From Streptomyces fuscichromogenes (GTDB lineage: Bacteria; Actinomycetota; Actinomycetes; Streptomycetales; Streptomycetaceae), in NCBI RefSeq assembly GCF_014645815.1, contig NZ_BMML01000014.1, positions 1-64,000 of the forward strand: DNA of 64,000 nucleotides, read 5' to 3'. The translations under genes were made by a program, and so were the position numbers. Below, one piece after another: positions 25,189-33,465 of the stretch. The notes beneath the pieces are model-generated. The model worked only from the letters and a program-made list of their open reading frames with translations, searched no databases and was not told where the DNA came from. Within the stretch, counting starts at the first letter, position 1; each line of letters begins with the position of its first letter.

Positions 25189-26275
25189 CGAACCCCTGGT
25201 GCTGGGGATCGAGACCTCCTGCGACGAGACCGGCGTCGGTGTCGTCCGGGGCACCACCCTGCTCGCCGACGCCATCGCCTCCTCCGTCGACGAGCACGCC
25301 CGCTTCGGCGGGGTCGTTCCCGAGGTGGCGTCCAGGGCGCATCTGGAGGCGATGGTCCCGACCCTCGAGCGCGCCCTGAAGGAAGCCGGGGTGAGCGCCA
25401 GGGACCTCGACGGCATCGCGGTCACGGCCGGCCCCGGCCTGGCCGGCGCGCTGCTGGTCGGCGTCTCGGCGGCGAAGGCGTACGCGTACGCCCTGGGAAA
25501 GCCCCTCTACGGCGTGAATCACCTGGCCTCCCACATCTGCGTGGACCAGCTGGAGCACGGCCCGCTCCCGGAGCCGACGATGGCCCTGCTGGTCTCCGGC
25601 GGCCACTCCTCGCTCCTCCTCTCCACGGACATCACCTCCGACGTCCGGCCGCTCGGCGCGACCATCGACGACGCGGCCGGCGAGGCCTTCGACAAGATCG
25701 CGCGGGTGCTGAACCTGGGCTTCCCCGGAGGGCCGGTCATCGACCGGTACGCGCGTGAGGGGGACCCGACGGCGATCGCCTTCCCGCGCGGCCTCACCGG
25801 CCCCCGCGACCCCGCCTACGACTTCTCCTTCTCCGGTCTCAAGACGGCGGTGGCCCGCTGGATCGAGGCCAGGCGGGCGGCGGGCGAGGAGGTCCCGGTC
25901 CGCGATGTGTCCGCCTCCTTCCAGGAGGCGGTCGTGGACGTCCTGACCCGCAAGGCCGTCCGGGCCTGCCGTGACGAGGGCGTCGACCACCTGATGATCG
26001 GCGGCGGCGTCGCCGCCAACTCCCGGCTGCGCGCGCTCGCCCAGGAACGCTGCGAGGCGGCGGGCATCCGGCTCCGGGTGCCGCGCATGAAGCTGTGCAC
26101 GGACAACGGCGCGATGGTGGCCGCGCTCGGCGCGGAGATGGTCGCGCGCAACCGGACCCCGTCCGGCTGGGACCTCTCGGCGGACAGCTCCCTCCCGGTG
26201 ACGGACCCGCACGTCCCCGCCCACCACGACCACGATCACGTGCACGAGGTCAGCAAGGAGAACCTCTACTCGTGA
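25181..26275 (+). CDS. tsaD: tRNA N6-adenosine threonylcarbamoyltransferase TsaD
   Basis: The catalytic subunit transferring threonylcarbamoyl to A37 of tRNA. It begins MADEPLVLGIETSCDETGVG. GPGLAGALLVG, the metal-ligand motif NHLASHI (HxxxH), LLVSGGHSSL, DDAAGEAFDKIAR and the C-terminal GGGVAANSRLR and CTDNGAMVAALG are all present. The length is 364 residues, with a His-rich end (PAHHDHDHVHE) that may bind metal. The ATG lies inside the rimI reading frame, preceded by GAAGAAGGA. Its stop overlaps the next small gene by GTGA. Confidence 0.97.
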   Translation: MADEPLVLGIETSCDETGVGVVRGTTLLADAIASSVDEHARFGGVVPEVASRAHLEAMVPTLERALKEAGVSARDLDGIAVTAGPGLAGALLVGVSAAKAYAYALGKPLYGVNHLASHICVDQLEHGPLPEPTMALLVSGGHSSLLLSTDITSDVRPLGATIDDAAGEAFDKIARVLNLGFPGGPVIDRYAREGDPTAIAFPRGLTGPRDPAYDFSFSGLKTAVARWIEARRAAGEEVPVRDVSASFQEAVVDVLTRKAVRACRDEGVDHLMIGGGVAANSRLRALAQERCEAAGIRLRVPRMKLCTDNGAMVAALGAEMVARNRTPSGWDLSADSSLPVTDPHVPAHHDHDHVHEVSKENLYS

Positions 26276-26535
26276 CGGTCGCGCTGATGTGGGAGGCGCG
26301 GGCGACGGAGGGCAGGGGCGCGGAACTGCTCGCGTGGGCCCGCGCACGTGAACTCCCCGGGGCCCCGGTGCGCCGGGAGACCTTCCGGGCACCGCAGGAC
26401 CGGGTCCTGGTCGTCACGTGGTGGGAGGCGTCGTACGACGACCCGGGCATCCCGGAACTCCCCGACCCGCCCGGCGACTTGGTGACCCGGCCGGTGCACC
26501 GCTGGCGGTTCGAGTCGCTGGGTGACAGCCCCTAG
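26272..26535 (+). CDS. Small protein of unknown function, coupled to tsaD (87 aa)
   Basis: No function is assigned. It starts at GTG in a GTGA overlap with the tsaD stop, the same coupling used between tsaB and rimI. The product begins VTVALMWEARATEGRGAEL and contains VLVVTWWEASYDD and RPVHRWRFESLG. The beta-alpha pattern and Trp/His-rich core recall small ABM-type ferredoxin-like proteins, but this is only an impression. The codon bias matches its neighbours, which supports real coding. It closes the tsaB-rimI-tsaD chain. Confidence 0.7.
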   Translation: MTVALMWEARATEGRGAELLAWARARELPGAPVRRETFRAPQDRVLVVTWWEASYDDPGIPELPDPPGDLVTRPVHRWRFESLGDSP

Positions 26536-26664
26536 AGCCCCTAGAAGCCCACGGAGACCCCTGGAGGGCGGCGGCGGGTTCCCGGACGGCCGTCACGCGG
26601 GCAGCGCCAAAAGGCTGAGCCGCACCCGACACGACGTCGGTCACCCGGGCGCCGGACGGGCGGG

Positions 26665-26684
26665 GTGGATAACTGGATATCCAC
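26665..26684. promoter_or_regulatory. Inverted repeat, candidate operator
   Basis: GTGGATA and TATCCAC arms around ACTGGA. It is an AT-rich island 84 bp before the secreted-protein gene at 26768, in the position of an operator or promoter region. Confidence 0.4.
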
Positions 26685-26730
26685 ACAATCAGTGAGCCGC
26701 CCGCCCTCGCAGTGTGGCTTCGCGACGTGG

Positions 26731-26760
26731 CCGAACGGGTCGGCTCACCGACCCGTTCGG
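26731..26760 (+). promoter_or_regulatory. Perfect 13-bp hairpin abutting a ribosome-binding site
   Basis: CCGAACGGGTCGG and CCGACCCGTTCGG are perfect complements around a CTCA loop. The 3' arm ends in CGG, running into GGAGAG (26759-26764), the Shine-Dalgarno sequence of the gene starting at 26768. In RNA this very stable stem would hide the start region. As DNA it is also a perfect operator-like palindrome. Confidence 0.7.
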
Positions 26761-26767
26761 AGAGCAG

Positions 26768-28375
26768 ATGCACGTACCCCGCGCCTTGCGTTCGATCGTC
26801 GCCGTCGCCTCGGTGGGAGCGGCTCTGACGGCCTCCCCGGCGTGGTCCGCCACGCCGGCCGCCGGCACCGGCCCCAGACCGGCCGCCCACACAGGGGCCA
26901 CCCGGTCCCCCGACTCCGGCCCCGCGGTGCACCATGACACCTCGCCACCGCTGCGCGAGCTGTGGCGGAGATCCAGGACGTTCCGGTCCACCCCGCAGGC
27001 CGTGCCCGGCGGAAAGGTGCCGCGCCCGACCCTCGCCAAGGCCGGCGGCCGGGACCGGATCCGGCTGGGCGTCAGCTTCGAGGGCATCCGGGAAGGCGGC
27101 GGCACGCCTCCCGACCCCAACGCCTCGGTGGGCTCCCGCCAGGTCGTGGAGATCACCAACTTCGACCTCGCGGTGTACTCCAAGTCCGGTGCCACACTGC
27201 TCGGACCGCTGACGACCCAGACCCTGTTCAAGGGGTTCGGCGGACCGTGCGAGAACGCCTCGACCGAGGCCCTCGGGGACCCCGAGGTCCGCTGGGACTC
27301 CCTGGCCCGCCGCTGGGTCGTCAACCAGTTCGCCAGCGACGTGGCGACCGACACGAACCGGCTGTGCGTGGCCGTGTCCAGTACCGAGGACGCGACCGGC
27401 CGGTACCACCGCTACGCCTTCGGGTACCGGAACCTCCCCGACCACCCGAAGTTCGCGGTGTGGCCGGACGCCTACTACATGAACGCCACCGCGGCCGGTC
27501 CGCTCTTCGAGTCGTGCGCCTGGGACCGGACGAGGATGCTGCGCGGAGCCGACGCCGACCAGCAGTGCTTCGACGTCCCGGCGGCGACCATCCCGATCGG
27601 CTCGGACCTCGACGGCACGACCCCGCCTCCACGGGGCGAGCCCAACCTGCTGGTCAACCTCGGCCCCACCCACGACAGCCTGCAGTACTGGCGGTTCCAC
27701 GCGGACTGGAGGAACCAGAACCGCACCACCCTCGCGGGACCGTACCGACTGCGGGTGGCCCCCTACACCCCGGCCTGCGCCGACACCGATCCCACCCAGT
27801 GCGTCCCCCAGGCCGGCACCGCCCAGAAACTGGACTCGCTCTCCTACTCGCCCATGTACCGGTTCGCCTACCGCAACTTCGGCGACCACGAGTCCCTGGT
27901 GGTCAACCACGCGGTCGACGCCCGCGGCGGCGTCGGCGTGCGCTGGTACGAACTGGGGCTGCGCGGCGGCCGGCCGGTCGTCCGCCAGCAGAACACCTAC
28001 GCCCCGGACTCCACCTACCGGTGGATGGGCTCCGCGGCCATGAACAGGAGCGGCGACATCGCCCTCGGATACTCGCAGTCGTCCGCCCGGACCCGGCCCT
28101 CGATCCGCATCACCGGACGCCTGGCGAACGACCCGCCGAACCGGATGACGTTCCGCGAGACCACCGTGTGGACCGGCGCGGGCTCCCAGACCGGGAGCAA
28201 CCGCTGGGGCGACTACACGTCCATGGCGATCGACCCGGTGGACGACTGCACGTTCTGGTACACCAACCAGTACCAACCGGCCGACGGCACCGGGAACTGG
28301 AACACCAGGATCGCCTCCTTCCGGCTCTCCGACTGCCACGCCCACGCCCACGGCCGCCCGCGCGGACACGGGTGA
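26768..28375 (+). CDS. Secreted protein of unknown function, probable beta-propeller
   Basis: An exported protein without a recognised family. A signal peptide (residues 1-29; HVPRALRSIVAVASVGAAL, cleavage near AWSA) leads to a mature part of about 505 residues. Repeated beta-strand-rich blocks such as VGSRQVVEITNFDLAVYS, WDSLARRWVVNQFAS, WRFHADWRNQ and GDIALGYSQSS suggest a propeller like those in secreted glycosidase or lectin-type proteins. It contains several Cys pairs, consistent with an extracellular location. GGAGAG precedes the ATG at 26768. Expression may depend on the hairpin just upstream. It is convergent with the GH3 gene. Confidence 0.75.
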   Translation: MHVPRALRSIVAVASVGAALTASPAWSATPAAGTGPRPAAHTGATRSPDSGPAVHHDTSPPLRELWRRSRTFRSTPQAVPGGKVPRPTLAKAGGRDRIRLGVSFEGIREGGGTPPDPNASVGSRQVVEITNFDLAVYSKSGATLLGPLTTQTLFKGFGGPCENASTEALGDPEVRWDSLARRWVVNQFASDVATDTNRLCVAVSSTEDATGRYHRYAFGYRNLPDHPKFAVWPDAYYMNATAAGPLFESCAWDRTRMLRGADADQQCFDVPAATIPIGSDLDGTTPPPRGEPNLLVNLGPTHDSLQYWRFHADWRNQNRTTLAGPYRLRVAPYTPACADTDPTQCVPQAGTAQKLDSLSYSPMYRFAYRNFGDHESLVVNHAVDARGGVGVRWYELGLRGGRPVVRQQNTYAPDSTYRWMGSAAMNRSGDIALGYSQSSARTRPSIRITGRLANDPPNRMTFRETTVWTGAGSQTGSNRWGDYTSMAIDPVDDCTFWYTNQYQPADGTGNWNTRIASFRLSDCHAHAHGRPRGHG

Positions 28376-28392
28376 CAACCCCCCGGACGGAT

Positions 28393-28420
28393 CCGGGCGT
28401 CGGTCATCGCGGACGCCCGG
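28393..28420. terminator. Bidirectional terminator between convergent genes
   Basis: CCGGGCGTC and GACGCCCGG arms with a 10-base loop, lying in the 90-bp gap between the secreted-protein gene and the GH3 gene. Confidence 0.7.
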
Positions 28421-28465
28421 CCCGTCGGGGCCCCCTTCGCCGCGCATGCCGCCGCGTCCTGAGGG

Positions 28466-30763
28466 TCACTCCACCCGCGTCTCGCAGCGCAGTACCCGGT
28501 CCGGTCCCAACCGTCGTACCGGGCCGGTCAGCCGGAGCGGCACCGTGTCCCGGACGTCCGCACTCGACGCCGCCACCCGCAGTTCCAGCGCGCCCGGTTC
28601 GACCACCCGCGCCCCCTCCCGGTCCGTGAACGCCGACAGGTCCGCATGGAAGCGGAAGGTCACCCTCCGTGACTCGCCCGGAGCCAGCTCCACCCGCTGG
28701 TAGCCGATCAGCCGGACATCCGGGCGGGTCACCGACGCCACCGGGTCGTGCAGGTACAGCTGTACGACCTCCGCGCCCGCCTGCTCGCCCGTGTTGCGCA
28801 CCGCCACCGTCACGTCGTACGAACCGTCCGTGCCGATCTCGGTCTCCTTCCCGGAGACCGTCTCCCACGCGAATGTCGTGTACGAGTGGCCGTGCCCGAA
28901 CGGGTACAGCGGGGTCGGGTCCAGGTTGCTGACCTCGCCCGCGAGGCCCAGCGGGGGCTGGAGGTAGGTCCAGGGCTGGCCCCCCGGCACGCGGGGCACG
29001 CTCACCGGCAGGCGGCCCGACGGGTTGACGCGACCCGACAGCACTCCCGCCACCGCCGGGCCGCCCTCCTCCCCGGGGAAGAACGCCTGCACCACCGCGC
29101 CGAGCCGGCCGTGCCAGCGGCCCAGTGCGTACGGGCGGCCGGTGAGGAGGACCAGGACCACCGGGACGCCCGTGGCGACCAGCGTGTCCAGCAGGTCCGC
29201 CTGGACACCGGGCAGCGCGAGGTCCGTGACGTCGCAGCCCTCGCCCGACGTGCCCCGGCCGAAGAGGCCGGCGCGGTCGCCCAGGACCGCCACGCACACG
29301 TCCGCCTCCGCGGCGCGGGCCACCGCCTCCTGGAAGCCCGAGGTGTCCGGGTCCGAGACGTCGCAGCCCTCGGCGAACGTGACCTTCGCGTCGGGGAGTT
29401 CGGCACGCAGGGAGTCGAGGACGGTCGGGATGGCGATGCCCAGGTCCACCTCGGGATGGTGGGTCAGGACGTGGGACGGGAAGGAGTAGCAGCCGAGCAT
29501 CGCGAGCGCGTCGGCGGCGCGGGGGCCCACCACCGCGACACGGGTGCCGGGGGCGAGGGGGAGCGTGCCGTCCGGGTTGTCGAGGAGGACCACGGACTCC
29601 TCGGCCAGGCGGCGGGCCAGCGCGCGGTTCGCCGTCGAGTCGAGGTCGACCGGGCCTTCCCGCGCGGGCTCCCAGTCCTCGTCCAGCAGGCCCAGCTCGC
29701 ACTTCTGGAGCAGGACCCGGCGGGCCGCCCGGTCGACGAGCGCCTGAGGGACCGTGCCCTCGCGGACCGCCGCCACCAGGGGGCGGCCGTAGCACTTGAG
29801 GGTCGGCAGCTCGACGTCGATGCCCGCCGCCAGGGCGAGACGGGCCGCCTCCGCCTCCGTACCGGCCACCCGGTGCAGGGACTGGAGGAAGCCGATGCCG
29901 AAGTAGTCGGCGACCACCGTGCCCTCGAAGTCCCACTCGTCGCGCAGGAGTCCGGTCAGCAGGCGCGGGTCCGCCGATGCCGGAACGCCGTCCGTCTCGT
30001 TGTACGCCGCCATCACCGAGCGGGCCCCGCCCTCCCGCAGGGCCATCTCGAACGGGGGCAGGGTGACGTCCGCGAACTCCCGTACCCCCGCCCGGACCGG
30101 GGCGAGGTTGCGGGCGCCGACGGAGGAGGCGTAACCGGCGAAGTGCTTGAGGGTGGCGATGATCCCGGCCTGCTCCAGGCCCCGGACGTATGCCGTGCCG
30201 ATCGTGCCCACCAGGTAGGGGTCCTCGCCGATCGTCTCCTCGACCCGTCCCCAGCGCGGGTCGCGGACCACGTCCAGGACGGGGGCCAGGCCCTGGTGGA
30301 CGCCGACCGAGCGGAGGTCGTGGCCGATGTGCCGGCCCAGCTCCTCGACCAGCGGCGGGTCGAAGGCGGCGCCCCAGGCGAGCGGGACCGGGTAGGCCGT
30401 CGCCTGCCAGGCGGTGAAGCCGGCCAGGCACTCCTCGTGGGCGATCGCCGGGATGCCGAAGCGGCCGGCGGCGGTGATCCGGCGCTGGGCGCGGGCCAGT
30501 GCTCGCGCGCCCAGCGCCGGGTCCACCGGGGCGGTGCCGAAGGAACGGGTCAGCTGGCCGAGGCCGAGGGTGATCAGCTCGTCCCACTCGTAGTCCGCGG
30601 TCATCTCGCGTTGCAGCGGGGCGACCCCGTCGCCGTCCGTGGCGGCGCCCACCCACACCCCGTACAGCTGGGCGGCCTTCTCCTCCAGGGTCATCCGGGT
30701 GAGCAGGTCGTCGACGCGGGCGGCGGCGGGCAGCGCGGGGTCGCGCCAAGGAGCGGTGGTCAT
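28466..30763 (-). CDS. Glycoside hydrolase family 3 (beta-xylosidase / beta-glucosidase)
   Basis: Predicted cytoplasmic exo-glycosidase removing single sugars from oligosaccharides. It begins MTTAPWRDPALPAAARVDDLL with LTRMTLEEKAAQLYG, typical of GH3. GH3_N contains VVADYFGIGF, where the nucleophile Asp is expected. GH3_C follows (SVVLLDNPDGTLPL) and a fibronectin III-like end (NTGEQAGAEVVQLYLHD). The length is 765 residues and no signal peptide is seen. GGGAG precedes the ATG. It is divergent from a LacI regulator and one gene away from a GH10 xylanase, which favours beta-xylosidase (BxlA-like) over beta-glucosidase. A CGAA-N3-TTCG operator lies 37 bp upstream. Confidence 0.88.
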   Translation of the reverse strand: MTTAPWRDPALPAAARVDDLLTRMTLEEKAAQLYGVWVGAATDGDGVAPLQREMTADYEWDELITLGLGQLTRSFGTAPVDPALGARALARAQRRITAAGRFGIPAIAHEECLAGFTAWQATAYPVPLAWGAAFDPPLVEELGRHIGHDLRSVGVHQGLAPVLDVVRDPRWGRVEETIGEDPYLVGTIGTAYVRGLEQAGIIATLKHFAGYASSVGARNLAPVRAGVREFADVTLPPFEMALREGGARSVMAAYNETDGVPASADPRLLTGLLRDEWDFEGTVVADYFGIGFLQSLHRVAGTEAEAARLALAAGIDVELPTLKCYGRPLVAAVREGTVPQALVDRAARRVLLQKCELGLLDEDWEPAREGPVDLDSTANRALARRLAEESVVLLDNPDGTLPLAPGTRVAVVGPRAADALAMLGCYSFPSHVLTHHPEVDLGIAIPTVLDSLRAELPDAKVTFAEGCDVSDPDTSGFQEAVARAAEADVCVAVLGDRAGLFGRGTSGEGCDVTDLALPGVQADLLDTLVATGVPVVLVLLTGRPYALGRWHGRLGAVVQAFFPGEEGGPAVAGVLSGRVNPSGRLPVSVPRVPGGQPWTYLQPPLGLAGEVSNLDPTPLYPFGHGHSYTTFAWETVSGKETEIGTDGSYDVTVAVRNTGEQAGAEVVQLYLHDPVASVTRPDVRLIGYQRVELAPGESRRVTFRFHADLSAFTDREGARVVEPGALELRVAASSADVRDTVPLRLTGPVRRLGPDRVLRCETRVE

Positions 30764-30799
30764 GAAACTCCCGTCTCTGTTCTCTGCTACGAACGCTGC

Positions 30800-30814
30800 T
30801 ACGAATGTTTCGTA
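30800..30814. promoter_or_regulatory. LacI-type operator between GH3 gene and lacI-family gene
   Basis: TACGAA-TGT-TTCGTA, a perfect palindrome with core CGAATGTTTCG. TGCTACGAA is also repeated at 30785 and 30797 (12-bp spacing), and CGAAG-GT-CTTCG lies at 30849-30860. The core has the same CGAA-N3-TTCG form as the site before the xylanase start. Confidence 0.65.
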
Positions 30815-30892
30815 CCACACACCGAATGTTCCGGGAACCTATGGCGCGCGAAGGTCTTCGTCAAGGGGGAGCGCAGGGATACGATCGCGGGC

Positions 30893-31924
30893 ATGACGCC
30901 TCCGAAGCCCACAGAAACGCAGACGGCGACGCTCGCCGAAATCGCCCGTGAGGCCGGTGTGTCCGCTCCGACTGTTTCGAAGGTCCTGAACGGGCGTGCC
31001 GATGTCGCCCCGGCGACCCGTACCCGGGTCGAGGAGCTGCTGCGCGCCTACGGCTACCGGCGGCGCCGTGCCGAGGCCTCCCGGTCGCCGTTGATCGACC
31101 TGGTCTTCCACGAGCTGGAGAGCGCGTGGGCGATGGAGGTCATCCGAGGGGTGGAGAACGTGGCCCGGGACGCCGGGCTGAGTGTGGTGCTCAGCGAGAG
31201 CGCCGGGCGGCTCACCCCGGGGCGGACCTGGGCCGACCAGGTGGCGGCCCGGCGGCCGCACGGGGTGGTGCTGGTGCTGTCGGGGCTCGACGAGTCGCAG
31301 CGGGCGCTGCTGCTGAGCCGGTCGATCCCGTTCGTGGTGATGGACCCGGCCGGGGACCCGGGGCCGGACGTGCCGTCGATCGGGGCGACCAACTGGCAGG
31401 GCGGGCTCGCCGCCACCCGGCACCTGGTCGAGCTGGGGCACCGGCGCATCGGGGCGATCAGCGGGCCGTCCCGGATGATGTGCAGCCGGGCCCGGGTGGA
31501 CGGCTACCGGGCCGCCCTGGAGACCGCCGGGCTCCCCGTCGACCAGGCCCTGATCAAGGCCGGCGACTTCCACCACGACGCCGGCTACCGGCTCGGCCTG
31601 GAGCTGCTGCGCATGCCCGACCGGCCGACCGCGGTCTTCACCGGCAACGACCTCCAGGCGCTCGGGCTCTACGAGGCCGCGCGTGAGCTGGGGCTGCGCA
31701 TCCCGGAGGACGTGAGCATCGTCGGGTTCGACGACCTGCCGGTGGCCCGCTGGGTGGGGCCGCCGCTGACGACCGTACGGCAGCCGCTGACCGAGATGGC
31801 CGAGGCGGCGGCGCGGCTGGTCCTGGAGATGGGGCGGGCGGAGGAGGCCACCACGGCCACCCGGGTGGAGCTGGCGACCAGCCTGGTGGTCCGGTCGAGC
31901 ACGGCGGCGCCCGCGACCGCGTGA
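30893..31924 (+). CDS. LacI family transcriptional regulator
   Basis: A predicted sugar-responsive repressor. The N-terminal helix-turn-helix is TLAEIAREAGVSAPTVSKVLNG (about 13-34), followed by the hinge helix. The periplasmic-binding-protein-like domain carries IGATNWQGGLAATRHLVELG, the VFTGNDLQALGLYEA motif and VSIVGFDDLPVARW. The length is 343 residues. It is divergent from the GH3 gene and 104 bp upstream of the GH10 xylanase gene. The shared operator core at both neighbours makes it the likely repressor of this small xylan set, with a xylo-oligosaccharide as probable inducer. Confidence 0.92.
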   Translation: MTPPKPTETQTATLAEIAREAGVSAPTVSKVLNGRADVAPATRTRVEELLRAYGYRRRRAEASRSPLIDLVFHELESAWAMEVIRGVENVARDAGLSVVLSESAGRLTPGRTWADQVAARRPHGVVLVLSGLDESQRALLLSRSIPFVVMDPAGDPGPDVPSIGATNWQGGLAATRHLVELGHRRIGAISGPSRMMCSRARVDGYRAALETAGLPVDQALIKAGDFHHDAGYRLGLELLRMPDRPTAVFTGNDLQALGLYEAARELGLRIPEDVSIVGFDDLPVARWVGPPLTTVRQPLTEMAEAAARLVLEMGRAEEATTATRVELATSLVVRSSTAAPATA

Positions 31925-31950
31925 GGCGGGCTTGGCCAAAAGTTGACGTA

Positions 31951-31979
31951 TTGACGGGTGGTGCGGGTGTCTCCACACT
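31951..31979 (+). promoter_or_regulatory. Predicted xylanase promoter
   Basis: TTGACG (31951-31956), a 17-bp spacer and CACACT (31974-31979). A second TTGACG at 31943 is an alternative -35. Transcription would start near 31986, upstream of the operator at 32005. Confidence 0.4.
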
Positions 31980-32004
31980 CCTCCGAAGCCAATCGGTTGC
32001 ACGA

Positions 32005-32017
32005 CCGAAACTTTCGG
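32005..32017. promoter_or_regulatory. LacI-type operator overlapping xylanase leader and RBS
   Basis: CCGAAACTTTCGG, a perfect 6-bp-arm palindrome around a single C, core CGAAACTTTCG. Its right end shares bases with the Shine-Dalgarno GGAGG (32016-32020). CGAA-N-TTCG-type palindromes are known from memory upstream of Streptomyces xylanase genes. Confidence 0.7.
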
Positions 32018-32028
32018 AGGCACCCGCG

Positions 32029-33381
32029 ATGAGATCTCTGAGATTCGGCTTACCCCTCGTCTCGCTGTTCACCGGCGTGGCGCTGCTCTTCACGGCTCCT
32101 GCGGCGCACGCCGCCGACACCCCGCTGCGCGACCTCGCCGCCGCGAAGGGCAAGGTCATCGGCACCGCGGTCACCGGCTCCAAGCTCACCGGCACCTACG
32201 GCGACCTGGCCGGCAGCCAGTTCAGCTCGCTGACCCCGGGCAACGCCATGAAGTGGGGGACGGTCGAGCCCACCCAGGGCACCTTCAACTGGACCGAGGC
32301 CGACCAGATCGTCGCCTTCGCCCAGGCCCACGGCCAGCAGGTGCGCGGCCACACCCTGGTCTGGCACAGCCAGAACCCCGGCTGGCTGACGAACGGCACC
32401 TGGACCTCCGCCCAGCTGAGCAGCCTGCTGCAGAACCACATCAGCACCGAGGTCGGCCGCTACAAGGGGAAGATCGCGGCCTGGGACGTCGTCAACGAAC
32501 CCTTCAACGAGGACGGCAGCTACCGCTCGACGCTCTGGTACAACGGGCTCGGTTCCGACTACATCGCCAACGCCCTGACCTGGGCACACGCGGCCGACCC
32601 GGACGCCAAGCTGTACATCAACGACTACAACGTCGAGGGCGTCAACGCCAAGAGCACGGCCCTGTACAACCTGGTGAAGTCGCTCAAGGCGGCCGGCGTG
32701 CCGATCGACGGGGTCGGGCTGCAGGCCCACCTCGTCCTCGGCCAGGTGCCCGCCACCCTCCAGCAGAACATCCAGCGCTTCGCCGACCTCGGCGTCGACG
32801 TGGCGATCACCGAGCTGGACGTGCGGATGGCGCTGCCCGCCGACAGCACGAAACTCGCCCAGCAGAAGGCCGACTTCAAGTCGGTGGTGGCCGCGTGCGT
32901 GGCGGTGAGCCGCTGCGTCAACGTCACCGTGTGGGGCTTCACCGACTCCGACTCCTGGGTGGACAGCACCTTCCCGGGATACGGCGCGGCGACCCCGTAC
33001 GACGCGAACTACGCCCCGAAACCGGCGTACTACGGCATCTCGGAGGCGCTCGGCGGCACCACGACCACCCCGCCGCCGACCGGTGCCTGCACCGCCGCCT
33101 ACAGCGTGAGCAGCCAGTGGAACACCGGGTTCACCGGCCAGGTCACCATCTCCTGCTCCGGTGCCTCGCTCTCGTCCTGGAAGGCCACCTGGACGTACGG
33201 CGCGGGGCAGCAGATCACGCAGGCCTGGAACGCCGTCTGCACCCAGTCGGGCGCGGCCGTCTCCTGCACCAACGCCTCCTACAACGGGACGGTGGCGGAC
33301 GGGAGTTCGGTGTCCTTCGGGTTCAACGCGGCCTGGAGCGGGAGCAATCCGGTACCGGCTGTCACGCTGAGTCCGGCGTGA
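32029..33381 (+). CDS. Secreted endo-1,4-beta-xylanase, GH10 with CBM2 domain
   Basis: Cleaves internal beta-1,4-xylosidic bonds outside the cell. The signal peptide ends at about residue 33 (APAAHAAD). The GH10 domain runs from about 38 to 340 with GNAMKWGTVEPTQG, HTLVWHSQNPGW, acid/base Glu157 in WDVVNEPFNEDG and nucleophile Glu262 in ITELDVRM. A short Thr/Pro linker leads to a carbohydrate-binding module of CBM2 type (about 350-450; CTAAYSVSSQWNTGFTGQV, FGFNAAWSGSNPVP). The ATG has GGAGG 8 bases upstream. It is probably controlled by the upstream LacI protein. Confidence 0.95.
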   Translation: MRSLRFGLPLVSLFTGVALLFTAPAAHAADTPLRDLAAAKGKVIGTAVTGSKLTGTYGDLAGSQFSSLTPGNAMKWGTVEPTQGTFNWTEADQIVAFAQAHGQQVRGHTLVWHSQNPGWLTNGTWTSAQLSSLLQNHISTEVGRYKGKIAAWDVVNEPFNEDGSYRSTLWYNGLGSDYIANALTWAHAADPDAKLYINDYNVEGVNAKSTALYNLVKSLKAAGVPIDGVGLQAHLVLGQVPATLQQNIQRFADLGVDVAITELDVRMALPADSTKLAQQKADFKSVVAACVAVSRCVNVTVWGFTDSDSWVDSTFPGYGAATPYDANYAPKPAYYGISEALGGTTTTPPPTGACTAAYSVSSQWNTGFTGQVTISCSGASLSSWKATWTYGAGQQITQAWNAVCTQSGAAVSCTNASYNGTVADGSSVSFGFNAAWSGSNPVPAVTLSPA

Positions 33382-33413
33382 GAAGGGTGAGATTTTCCGA
33401 AGAAAACCCTCTC
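33380..33413 (+). terminator. Probable terminator of xylanase gene
   Basis: GAG-A-AGGGT pairs with ACCCT-CTC, and an inner TTTTC-CGAA-GAAAA stem adds stability. It starts at the xylanase stop codon. Confidence 0.5.
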
Positions 33414-33465
33414 GCGACGCCTGCGCTAACAGTCCCCTAATAATTCGGACTTACGTTCCTGCCTT

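Noticed and set aside
26528..26545. AGCCCCTAG direct repeat spanning the stop codon of the 87-residue ORF
   Set aside because: Two short copies only; likely chance slippage with no visible role.
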